NCBI GenBank assembly: GCA_036399695.1
Contig: DASWMP010000072.1
Span: forward strand, 1 to 13,685
Source of the DNA: DASVEE01 sp036399695
Lineage (GTDB): Bacteria > Acidobacteriota > Thermoanaerobaculia > Gp7-AA8
Direction: 5' to 3'
DNA: 13,685 nucleotides
Every line of letters starts with the position of its first letter. Within the stretch, counting starts at the first letter, position 1. Below, piece after piece: positions 7,292 to 13,530 of the stretch. Under the pieces are notes generated by a model. The model worked only from the letters and a program-made list of their open reading frames with translations. It did no database searches and was not told the DNA's origin. The translations under genes and the position numbers were made by a program.

Positions 7292-7329
7292 GCACCTGGT
7301 GGCTCTATAGGAACAACCGAGCCAGGTGC
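7292..7329 (-). terminator. Hairpin after the Coq4-like gene
   Basis: On the minus strand the sequence begins 9 nt past the stop of the Coq4-like gene. GCACCTGGCTC pairs with GAGCC...AGGTGC across a small loop with a 3-nt bulge, giving an 11-bp stem. No U-tract follows, so it may stabilise the transcript end instead of acting as a classical intrinsic terminator. Confidence 0.35.
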
Positions 7330-7338
7330 GTGGCGCGA

Positions 7339-7923
7339 CTACCCGCGAAACAGTACGATCGCAACTGCAGCAGCGATCACCAAGGAAGGGACAGCCGTGC
7401 CTGCGGCAGCGATCGCACACCACCACAGGAAAGCGATCGCGTCAGCGACGTTCGCCTTGGACGCCGTTTCGGGGATGTCCAGCTTGCGCCGCAGGTCGCC
7501 CACGGTGCATTCGAGCATGTCAGGGTGAAAATCTCCGTTGTACAGATTTCGGCTGCGCCGGCCACGAACGAATGCCGTGAATGTGCGCTTCGGCCCGATG
7601 AACAGTCCGACGAGCATCGCACCGAGATCCAACAGCCACGCAACATAGTGGTCGCGACAGCCGGACGCGACTTCCCACGCCGCGATCTCTGCTTCGCCGG
7701 TCCAGGAAGTGTCGTACTCCGTCAGGATGTGATGGAGGTCGTGAAGCTTCACAGACCGCACACGACACGTCGAATTCGGAAATGCGACCCTTGCAGGCCC
7801 GATCTTCAGCTTGACCCACTTCGCAGCATAGCCGCCATCAGCATCGAAGCCGGCGTGCGCAAAGTATTCCGCACGCGCATCAGCGATCGTTGCAGCACCA
7901 GCGTATTGCAGATCTGCGCTCAT
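7339..7923 (-). CDS. Coq4-like protein with C-terminal membrane segment
   Basis: A 194-aa protein containing HDLHHILTEYDTSWTGE at residues 61-77, which is exactly the HDxxH-x11-E metal-binding signature of the Coq4 family (His61, Asp62, His65, Glu77). In mitochondria Coq4 takes part in ubiquinone biosynthesis, but bacterial relatives without ubiquinone genes around them have no settled role. Residues 94-110 are hydrophobic, and 163-192 form a likely membrane helix pair or one long helix (AFLWWCAIAAAGTAVPS...AAAVAIVLF). The start at 7923 is chosen over the longer frame because GAGGT sits 5-6 nt upstream and the extra N-terminus looks like shadow sequence. No quinone-biosynthesis gene is visible nearby, so function is unassigned beyond the family. 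The leader AACCGAGGTxTCG is shared with the gene at 10431. Confidence 0.72.
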   Translation of the reverse strand: MSADLQYAGAATIADARAEYFAHAGFDADGGYAAKWVKLKIGPARVAFPNSTCRVRSVKLHDLHHILTEYDTSWTGEAEIAAWEVASGCRDHYVAWLLDLGAMLVGLFIGPKRTFTAFVRGRRSRNLYNGDFHPDMLECTVGDLRRKLDIPETASKANVADAIAFLWWCAIAAAGTAVPSLVIAAAVAIVLFRG

Positions 7924-8469
7924 CGAGACCTCGGTTCTTTGTCCATTCTGGCGGCGCCGCAGCGCGGCGTCAACACGAGGCGGATCTGCGTACCGGCCTT
8001 CAACGGGCACCTGAATGTACCCGGCCACCGGAAGCTAACTCGAGCGTGGTTCTGTCTCGTCGAACGACGGCTGTGTACGCGGCGCGCGTGCTCACGTGCC
8101 GCGCTGCGTACGCCAAAGCAGCGTGACTCACGACGAAGACCTTACGTGTGACGTGGTCGAAGCAAATCTTGGCCAAGGCGCGTGGAAGCCACGGCGGTGC
8201 TCACCGAGCTGCGGTTCGCGCCGTCGCCCGCGTACCACCCTGATTGGCAAGCCCCAACTAGTGTCGCGTCTCACTTAAAAACGTGGGTGCTTTGCGGCGG
8301 CGGCGGACTGTCTGCTGCGCCGCCGCTCCTCGACGATGTCCCAGCATCGCCTGCGTCGCGGCGACTTGCATCCAGCCCACCGGCGCTCGCAAATCACCCA
8401 CGTTCTTAAGCGAGACGCGACACTAGCATACCCGGCGATGTGAAACGATCGACGGGTTCGCTGATGCGT
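7924..8469. other. Gene-free stretch with MITE
   Basis: No convincing gene lies in these 546 bp. The stretch holds the upstream region of the Coq4-like gene and the MITE-like element at 8258-8426. A short plus frame running into the element (from 8182, reading ELRFAPSPAYHPDW) has neither a ribosome-binding site nor a continuation beyond it. I treat that frame as chance. Confidence 0.5.
8258..8426. mobile_element. MITE-like element with long terminal inverted repeats
   Basis: A 169-bp element whose ends are inverted copies: 8258-8296 against 8388-8426, 36 of 39 positions identical, both beginning CTAGTGTCGCGTCTC. The outermost CTAG occurs as a direct repeat at both ends and may be the target duplication, with termini TGTCGCG; a TA duplication with GTGTCGCG termini fits equally well. 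The 91-bp interior (GC-rich, GGCGGCGGCGG) has no transposase. On the minus strand a short frame MQVAATQAMLGHRRGAA reads across it, which could be the relic 3' end of a transposase. It must have been moved in trans. Confidence 0.82.
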
Positions 8470-9678
8470 TTAGATGTCCGGCTGGGGAACGGCGCGGATT
8501 CTCAGCTTTGTCACTCGCGGAAGGTCCGTCAGCGGAACGCGAACGCCAACGCGAGCCGTATCATCGATCTCCCCGTCCTCAATTCCCACGGTTCGCTTGC
8601 CGCGCCCCAACTCTGCTCCGGCGTCATCCAGTAGAAGTACCTCGTACGCACATTTGTAGTCGCGTCCCGAGCGGTTCGACTGCTTGAAGAGCACCACGAC
8701 CTCTCCACGGTCCTCGCCATCGTCGTCCCTGCTGATCACGTTTCTCATCCGGCTCAATGTACCGGCGACCAGACGAGGCCTGGCGCCTTCTCCAGGCCAA
8801 TGAATCACTTCCACCGAGTGCACTGTCATTCCTCGATCGCTGATGTCCAGAGTCACACTCTCGCGTTGCTTGAGGGCGACAGTTCGCTCAAACCGCGAAC
8901 GTCCTGTTCCGGCATGGGAGTCGACGCCAAAACAAAACCCGACACCCGTCACGGGACCGACGAACGCGTACTCGCCCGGACCAAGAGGCTCGATGGGTTT
9001 CATCAGGAATGAGGACTTGCCAAATTTCGTCGCTACCAAGGCCATCTGATTGTTGTTGGCGACCGACCGCGCGCCGAGACCCATTGACGCAACTCGCATC
9101 ACGGGCAAGCGGCGCTCGCCGTCAATGACATCGAGAGCGAACAATTGGGCGAATTGCTGCGGGTCCGCGTTCTGGCTCTCTGCCAACACTAGGAACTCTG
9201 CTTCGGACCCTTCCTGCAATCGAAGCGGCGACCGTTCGCCATTGACACGGATATAGCTCTCGCCGCCGCCGAAGCCCATCGCTGTCACGCTCATTGCGTT
9301 GGTACCCGCCTGCCGCTCCAAAGGAGTCAATTCGCCGGTCGTGGGATTACGCAAACAAAAATTTCCAACATATTCGGGCTCGCGTCCTGACCGGCTGGGC
9401 GAGCTTGCTGAATTGGGAGCAGAATCGGCCGCGCCACGATCCAGCATGGCGGTGATCACGGAACCACTCACTCCCGCTTTCTTGAGGGCGGTCAGATCGG
9501 CAACATCCAGCGCGAATGCTACAGCGGGCGCCTGTCGAATCTTGGCGATGACTGCGGTATCGCCTATACCGAGTGAGGTCAGACTAATGACGTCCTTGTT
9601 CGTCAGTGGTGTGTCAGCGCGCAAAGTGACAGCAAGGAAACAGATAGCGGTGGCGACGAATAGGAGTCGACGAACCAT
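8470..9678 (-). CDS. Secreted protein with N-terminal NDVI-type helical module
   Basis: A 402-aa protein with a signal peptide (VRRLLFVATAICFLAVTLRA, cleavage near 21). Residues 24-81 (TNKDVISLTSLGIGD...IRQAPAVAFALDVADLTALKKAGVSGSVITAMLDR) form a two-helix-repeat module that I associate with exported acidobacterial and deltaproteobacterial proteins, usually annotated as hypothetical. A Ser-rich linker (85-98) follows, then a beta-rich region to about residue 280 containing PLGPGEYAFVGPVTGVGFCFGVD. The last 120 residues read like an immunoglobulin-type domain (VTLDISDRGMTV...YKCAYEVLLLDDAG). I see no catalytic motif. ATG 9678 has GGAGG 6 nt upstream, with the same CACCGGAGGC context as the ACP gene. 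The longer in-frame extension is rejected as shadow. Likely an envelope protein of unknown role. Confidence 0.78.
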   Translation of the reverse strand: MVRRLLFVATAICFLAVTLRADTPLTNKDVISLTSLGIGDTAVIAKIRQAPAVAFALDVADLTALKKAGVSGSVITAMLDRGAADSAPNSASSPSRSGREPEYVGNFCLRNPTTGELTPLERQAGTNAMSVTAMGFGGGESYIRVNGERSPLRLQEGSEAEFLVLAESQNADPQQFAQLFALDVIDGERRLPVMRVASMGLGARSVANNNQMALVATKFGKSSFLMKPIEPLGPGEYAFVGPVTGVGFCFGVDSHAGTGRSRFERTVALKQRESVTLDISDRGMTVHSVEVIHWPGEGARPRLVAGTLSRMRNVISRDDDGEDRGEVVVLFKQSNRSGRDYKCAYEVLLLDDAGAELGRGKRTVGIEDGEIDDTARVGVRVPLTDLPRVTKLRIRAVPQPDI

Positions 9679-9806
9679 GGATGCCTCCGGTGTGCGGATT
9701 GTCGGTGGAAGGTTCGAGTGTACGCCGCGACGGCGGAATGTCAAAGCGTCCGATGTGATTCGTCCGGACGAGATGTGGACATGACCTGGTGTCCCTGCAC
9801 TTGCCG

Positions 9807-9876
9807 GGCGGCCTGCCTTACGAAAGGCGCCAGCATTTCGCGTAACCCTTTGGGGTTGCCGAAACGCCTTGCCGCC
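9807..9876. repeat. Large imperfect hairpin
   Basis: Successive complementary blocks fold onto each other around a TTTG loop: GGCGGC (9807-9812) with GCCGCC (9871-9876), AAGGCG (9824-9829) with CGCCTT (9865-9870), TTTCG (9836-9840) with CGAAA (9860-9864), and AACCC (9844-9848) with GGGTT (9853-9857). Internal bulges are mostly on the left arm. It lies 129 bp upstream of the secreted protein gene and might be a leader structure, a REP-type unit or a decayed recombination site. It lacks the GTTRRRY core expected of an attC. Confidence 0.55.
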
Positions 9877-10114
9877 ACTCTTCATCCCACGAAGGGCACT
9901 TCGCCATTCTTCACATGGGCCGTGGGCTTGATGTCGTGCTGAGACGGTCACGTCGGTGACGAATAACAGAATCGAGGGTTCCTTTGCTGCGCCGCTGGTG
10001 TGCTCCGGGAATTACGCTGTCGAACAGTTCGTCGTCACCAGATAAGGCACACCTCCACTTTGTACTGCGGTAAATTGACTTAATTGGTTTCCGTTGACGG
10101 CTGCAAGGTAGCGT

Positions 10115-10144
10115 GAAGTGGGCAGCCGTAGTGCCCCCCACTTC
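10115..10144 (-). terminator. Hairpin downstream of the sheath-like ORF
   Basis: GAAGTG-GGCA and TGCC-CCC-CACTTC form a stem with a small loop, ending 32 bp past the stop of the minus-strand ORF that starts at 10431. No U-tract follows on the minus strand, so termination is only a possibility. Confidence 0.25.
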
Positions 10145-10176
10145 CCCCTGCAGGACACGTCGATCGTGTACCGTCG

Positions 10177-10431
10177 CTACTTTGAGGGCGGCGAGGAATT
10201 CTGCTGATCTACTTCTTCCGATGAAAGTATCGAGCCCTCCCCTGACGCCGCCGCCGAAGTGTCGGTCGAGTCCTTCAGCGACGTGACGACCACCGGCGCG
10301 TTCGACGCCTGCGCGTTCGGCGCGGAGTCCAGAAACGGCGGCATCGCCGCTGCGATGGGGGTGATGTCCGCCGGAAAAGGGCGCAGTTCGTTGATGACGA
10401 CACCCGGATTTGCGATTTTGCTTGTCAGCAT
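10177..10431 (-). pseudogene. Tail-sheath-like N-terminal fragment (84 aa)
   Basis: An 84-aa ORF whose first ~55 residues read like the N-terminus of contractile tail-sheath proteins from phages or extracellular injection systems. IANPGVVINELRPFP corresponds to the usual 'PGVYxEEI..FP' opening, followed by an 'A.A.P.F' strand (ITPIAAAMPPFLDSAP) and APVVVTSLKDS, matching the typical '..VxVTSLxDF' block. Complete sheaths are several hundred residues; this one ends in a Ser/Glu/Gln-rich tail and stops. The usual Tyr of PGVY is Val. A good ribosome site (CCGAGGT) and a promoter-like site precede it, so it could still be expressed. No other tail, baseplate or ATPase gene is in view. I read it as a remnant; a short intact protein of unknown function is the alternative. 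Confidence 0.5.
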
Positions 10432-10453
10432 CGATACCTCGGTTTTTTTTACG

Positions 10454-10481
10454 ATAATGGGCCGACCACATCTTAACTCAA
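10454..10481 (-). promoter_or_regulatory. Possible promoter for the sheath-like ORF
   Basis: On the minus strand TTGAGT (10481-10476) and CATTAT (10459-10454) are spaced by 16 bp in an AT-rich patch. They lie just upstream of a run of eight A residues (T on plus, 10443-10450) and the CCGAGGT ribosome site of the ORF starting at 10431. This is sequence resemblance only. Confidence 0.3.
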
Positions 10482-10656
10482 CCTAATTGACGTGCACACG
10501 TTCGTAGTCACGCCGGGCGCCCGATCTCTACGACGCCTGGCGACATCTTCAGCAATTGCTGTTTGCTGCATTTCAGCACCGACGGCACCCGGCGGATGAA
10601 ATCCGAGTAGCCATAACAACTGGCCGGCGTGCGGCTTCGGATGTCGTGATCACGCC

Positions 10657-10775
10657 GCCTACTTTTGGCGTGAAGCTGATGCGGCCCGTCCGAGCGGGCT
10701 GCTTCATCGTCACCTTGACGGCGGCTTCGACACGTGGGCCTTGGCCGCACAGCTTTAGCATGAGATTCGTTAGGC
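10657..10775 (+). repeat. attC-like integron recombination site (119 bp)
   Basis: The left half reads GCCTAC...GTGAAGCTGATGCGGCC (inverse core 10657-10662, second block ending 10685). The right half is its imperfect complement, GGCCGCACAGCTTTAGC...GTTAGGC, ending in a perfect GTTRRRY core at 10769-10775. Flanking CCGCCT/AGGCGG extends the pairing. The order R''-L''...L'-R' and the length fall within the range known for attC sites. The middle is not strictly paired, and the left core has one deviation from RYYYAAC. Orientation matches the plus-strand 200-aa ORF that follows. Confidence 0.6.
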
Positions 10776-11023
10776 GGACGGAAGAACCCACGAGACGAAA
10801 GGTATGAGGATCACCGTCCGATGTGGACCTCGTGTACCTTGCGGCTCGAATCGACGCACACGCCAAAGACGCTTTCGCCCCGACTGCCGAGAATCCGAGC
10901 CGCTCGCCGGTAGACTTTGCGCGAAATGGGATCGAACTACCGGGAGTGTCGTAAGTCGCTAGAGCTCGTTGCGCGGTTGGCGCGGCGAGTCACGATTGTC
11001 ATGCGGCGTGGGGAGCCCACCTC

Positions 11024-11626
11024 ATGAACCGGTGGCTGTTCAACCTCGCCGCCGCGTTCTCACTGCTGCTGTCGCTCACGGCCGCCGCGGCATGGGCGAT
11101 GAGCTACGCGCAGCCGCTCGACTGGCATCTACTCGGAATCGCGCACTCAGCTGACTTGACGCGGGTTAACCTCAACCGGCGCGCGGTCGTCTTCATGATG
11201 CCCGTCAACTTGTCCAACGCCCCACGCCACGGATACTGGGACGCGGCGTGGGTGCTGAGTCAGTCCGGGAGGCTGACGCTGGTCGCTCAAGCCGTCGATT
11301 ACGACGGCAAGCTGCGCGGGGTATACGCGTCGCCGCCGTCGCTGATAGTCGATCTGTCCGGCCCGGCGCGCGCTCGGGTCGTGGCATTCAGCCGAGTGCC
11401 GGACTCACGCCCCTGGGCGCGCCGGCTGGGGTTCGCGTGGGACGCCGACGCGCAGCAGGCGGTCAATGACGGCGACCCGCTCCGCGGGCCGGTCAGTGTG
11501 CGGGCGCGGATGGTCATGTCACCCTACTGGTCTATCATCCTCCTCGGCCTGCCACTGCCGCTGCTGTGGCTGCGCGTTGAGCGCCGGTCGCGGCGCTGGG
11601 CCGGCCGCTTACCGCCGCTCCGCTAG
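11024..11626 (+). CDS. Two-membrane-segment hypothetical protein, possible cassette gene
   Basis: A 200-aa protein with an N-terminal membrane segment (FNLAAAFSLLLSLTAAAAWAM, 6-26) and a second one near the C-terminus (YWSIILLGLPLPLLWL, 168-183), ending in a basic tail (RVERRSRRWAGRLPP). Between them are about 140 exported residues of beta character. This layout recalls a planctomycete-style family in which the second helix is followed by a CxxCGYDLRATP-type zinc ribbon; here the protein stops where that ribbon would begin. That likeness is from memory. The start is ATG 11024 with GGGAG 8 nt upstream. The gene is the main ORF between two attC-like sites on the same strand, so it is a candidate integron cassette gene. 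Function unknown. Confidence 0.65.
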   Translation: MNRWLFNLAAAFSLLLSLTAAAAWAMSYAQPLDWHLLGIAHSADLTRVNLNRRAVVFMMPVNLSNAPRHGYWDAAWVLSQSGRLTLVAQAVDYDGKLRGVYASPPSLIVDLSGPARARVVAFSRVPDSRPWARRLGFAWDADAQQAVNDGDPLRGPVSVRARMVMSPYWSIILLGLPLPLLWLRVERRSRRWAGRLPPLR

Positions 11627-11697
11627 TCAACGGATGCCGACCCCTTAGGGAAAGCGGCACCGAGACGGGGATCTCTCAACCCTCGTGCTGAGCCGCC

Positions 11698-11760
11698 GCC
11701 TAACTTTGCGTTGAAGCTGGTGCGGCCCGGCTTCGGCACGTCCAACGCCGCGAGGTAGGC
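11698..11760 (+). repeat. attC-like integron recombination site, degenerate right half (63 bp)
   Basis: The left half is an excellent inverse core plus second block, GCCTAAC followed by TTTGCGTTGAAGCTGGTGC. It continues as CGGCCCGGCTTCGG, a hairpin tip common in environmental attC sites. The right half is weaker: CAACGCCGCGAGGTAGGC ends in GGTAGGC where GTTAGGC is expected. The site shares CCGCCTA, GAAGCTG and TGCGGCCC with the 10657-10775 site. It lies 71 bp after the stop of the 200-aa ORF, as expected for the 3' end of a cassette. Confidence 0.55.
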
Positions 11761-11830
11761 CAATGCTGAACACGCGGCAAATAGCGTCTGCGCAACTTGC
11801 ACTAGCTACTCGGTTCAGCCCGTCACGCGA

Positions 11831-11848
11831 CCGCCGCCGCGGCGGCGG
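11831..11848 (-). terminator. Perfect GC palindrome after the serine hydrolase gene
   Basis: An 18-bp perfect palindrome (CCGCCGCCG joined to CGGCGGCGG) lies 11 nt beyond the stop of the minus-strand serine hydrolase gene. It can fold as a 7-bp all-GC stem with a 4-nt loop. No U-tract follows, so the terminator role is tentative. Confidence 0.3.
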
Positions 11849-11859
11849 CGTTCCTGCGG

Positions 11860-12978
11860 CTATTGGCTCGCGAGTGCGGCGTTTGCGACCGCATCCGCGA
11901 TGAGTCTCGGGCTGCCGGCTTGTGGGGCAGGAAACGCATTCGTAATGACTGCGACGGCGAGGTCCTGATTGGAGAGATACAGGAGCCAGCTCTGGTAGCC
12001 GTCGATGGCACCGTTGTGCCACACGAGCGGATGCCCGTTGAAGGCCTGGACGTGCACGCCGAACGCGTAGCCGTTCGGCACGAGGGTGTTGTTTGCGAGC
12101 CGTGCGGGGGTGGTCATCGCCGCGTACGAGGCAGGCAGCAGGCCGTGGCCTTTTGCGATGAGATGCGACCAGCGCGCGAGATCCGAGGCCGTGGAGCAGA
12201 GCCCACCGCTCGACGACACCACGGTCGGGTGGAGTGGCGGCAGCAGCGTCCACCCTCCCCCGACGAGGCCGTAACCTCGCGGGAGCGGCAAATGGGACGA
12301 TCCGCACAGCCCGGTGTCGATGAGGCCGAGCGGCAACGCGAGCTCATTCTGGATGAACTCCGCGTACGGCCTGCCCGTGATCGATTCGATCGCATAGCCG
12401 AGCAGCATGAAACCGGCGTTGCTGTAGCTCCAGTTCGTGCCTGGCGCCGTATCGAACGGTTTCGCGTTGAGGTACTGGATCGTCTGCGCACGCGTGACCG
12501 GCACCAAAGGGTTGACGCCGCCCGGCGGCGGCGGGGTCCAGTCGCGACGAAGTCCGGAGGTGTGGCTCAGGAGCTGGCGCAGAGTGACCGTCGATCCCTG
12601 CGAGTTGAACTCCGGCACGTACTTGTCGATGCGATCGTCGAGTGACAGCTCCCCGCGCTCGGCAAGGCGGAGAATCGCCGCCGCCGTGAACTGCTTCGAC
12701 AACGACGCGATCTGCATCACAGTTCGCGAGGTCACCGCGGTCGCGCTGTCTTTGTCGGTCACGCCGAACGCGCCTGAGTAGATGACGCGACCATGCCGTG
12801 AGACCGCGACCTGCACGCCCGGAACCCCGGCCTGCATCGCCGCCTCGGCGGCCTGCCGAGCCGCTTCCGCGATTGCGGCCGGCGGCGCCTCCGGCTGCCT
12901 CACGGCCCGCATGCGCGGCGCCGCCGCGACGGGGATGTTGATGAGCGTCAGAAGCAGGACGAGCAGTACCCGAGTCAT
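11860..12978 (-). CDS. Exported serine hydrolase, beta-lactamase class C/penicillin-binding-like
   Basis: A 372-aa protein with a signal peptide (MTRVLLVLLLTLINIPVAAA). It carries the three hallmarks of the serine beta-lactamase/DD-peptidase fold: SLSK with nucleophile Ser92 and Lys95, YSN at 185-187, and HNG at 321-323 in WHNGAIDGYQS, in place of KTG. FTAAAILRLAERGELSLDDRIDKYVPEF and LLSHTSGL are standard surroundings for the family. Members include class C beta-lactamases, D-amino-acid peptidases and family VIII esterases, and the substrate cannot be decided from sequence. Position and style do not by themselves imply antibiotic resistance. The start is 12978, with GGGGGA 7 nt upstream; ATG 12993 is an alternative. 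It lies just beyond the second attC-like site, on the opposite strand to the 200-aa ORF, so it is probably not part of that cassette. Confidence 0.88.
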   Translation of the reverse strand: MTRVLLVLLLTLINIPVAAAPRMRAVRQPEAPPAAIAEAARQAAEAAMQAGVPGVQVAVSRHGRVIYSGAFGVTDKDSATAVTSRTVMQIASLSKQFTAAAILRLAERGELSLDDRIDKYVPEFNSQGSTVTLRQLLSHTSGLRRDWTPPPPGGVNPLVPVTRAQTIQYLNAKPFDTAPGTNWSYSNAGFMLLGYAIESITGRPYAEFIQNELALPLGLIDTGLCGSSHLPLPRGYGLVGGGWTLLPPLHPTVVSSSGGLCSTASDLARWSHLIAKGHGLLPASYAAMTTPARLANNTLVPNGYAFGVHVQAFNGHPLVWHNGAIDGYQSWLLYLSNQDLAVAVITNAFPAPQAGSPRLIADAVANAALASQ

Positions 12979-13197
12979 ATGAAGGTCCCCCATGAATGGC
13001 GCGTGAGATCCGATAGTACGGTCGCGCCACACGCCGCGGCTCACAACTGCGGTTACAGAGCGGTGTCAGCTCGTCCAACTGATGCCGCTCAGCGGCGCAG
13101 GACCTGTCGCAAAACTGGCCAGGTCTTACGAGGGGAAGCCACGGTCCTCAGGCGTCTCGCTGCCTTCGCCCAGCAAGCTGGAGGGCCGCCGCCCGTC

Positions 13198-13319
13198 GGG
13201 GTCAGAGCTTCTTTCAGCGTTCACTGAGCAGATCTCCACGATGCGTAGTGGTTTGTCAGGTCAAATTCCACGGCGGGTGGAGCGGAGCGTCCTCATGTGA
13301 AAACGAAAGCTCTGACCCC
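13198..13319. repeat. REP-like inverted repeat unit 1
   Basis: GGGGTCAGAGCTT at 13198-13210 is perfectly inverted at 13307-13319 (AAGCTCTGACCCC), giving a 122-bp unit with 13-bp arms. The interior, including GTTTGTCAGGTCAAATTCC, has no ORF. It resembles the dispersed REP or small non-autonomous elements of many environmental bacteria. Confidence 0.6.
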
Positions 13320-13413
13320 CAATAGCTCCTCGCTGTGCTTGGGAGGCAGAAGGGGCTGGCGCAGCGGGTCCGGCCCGGGTCACTCCTTCCGTCTTTCGCC
13401 GCGGCGCCTCGGC

Positions 13414-13525
13414 AGGGTCACCCCTTCGTTCTTCTCGTCCGATGATCAGGTTCTACCCGCTGTAGCGACAGCTTCCATCCCAAGAACTTTCCGGCGGCGC
13501 GCGAAAAGTTCGAAGGTGTGACCCC
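13414..13525. repeat. REP-like inverted repeat unit 2
   Basis: AGGGTCACCCCTTCG (13414-13428) and the inverted copy at 13511-13525 (CGAAGGTGTGACCCC) match at 13 of 15 positions. Inside, GAACTTT (13485-13491) pairs with AAAGTTC (13505-13511) as a second hairpin. A near-identical direct copy of the left arm (GGGTCACTCCTTC) precedes the unit at about 13377-13389. It shares the GGGTCA core with unit 1. Confidence 0.5.
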
Positions 13526-13530
13526 ATGCC

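Larger units (their letters stand above)
9679..10176. other. Gene-free stretch with structured elements
   Basis: About 500 bp between the tail-sheath-like ORF and the secreted protein gene, both on the minus strand. It contains the large hairpin at 9807-9876 and a smaller one at 10115-10144. Minus-strand frames here lack credible starts, codon patterns or recognisable motifs. The segment right after the 10177 stop could be decayed coding sequence, but I cannot show it. Confidence 0.45.
10432..11023. other. Gene-poor stretch holding an attC-like site
   Basis: Nearly 600 bp without a convincing gene. It contains the promoter-like site of the sheath-like ORF, a perfect 12-bp palindrome CAGCAATTGCTG at 10550-10561, the attC-like site at 10657-10775, and about 250 bp of leader before the 200-aa ORF. 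A 52-aa Arg-rich plus ORF (10804-10962) begins 29 bp after the attC core, where cassette genes often start, but nothing supports it as a protein. Confidence 0.4.

Noticed and set aside
6733..8151. 472-aa open frame on the plus strand
   Set aside because: It crosses the alpha/beta hydrolase, the intergenic hairpin and the Coq4-like gene in antisense, has no ribosome site and reads as Arg-rich noise. The minus-strand genes have real motifs.
8182..8409. Short plus ORF interrupted by the MITE
   Set aside because: The fragment before the element has no ribosome site and no matching continuation after it, so gene disruption cannot be shown.
9807..9876. Third attC site
   Set aside because: The hairpin is long enough, but neither end shows GTTRRRY or RYYYAAC cores.
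10508..10866. Overlapping minus-strand frames of 80 and 97 aa
   Set aside because: They run through the attC-like site and have only weak alternative starts; no recognisable protein features.
10804..10962. 52-aa Arg/Cys-rich ORF after the first attC-like site
   Set aside because: The position is right for a cassette gene and there is a weak GAAAGG upstream, but the composition is that of random high-GC sequence and no motif is visible.
11698..13044. Serine hydrolase as an integron-borne resistance gene
   Set aside because: It is on the opposite strand to the cassette orientation, no third attC-like site was found on its far side, and the motifs fit general class C-fold hydrolases as well as beta-lactamases.
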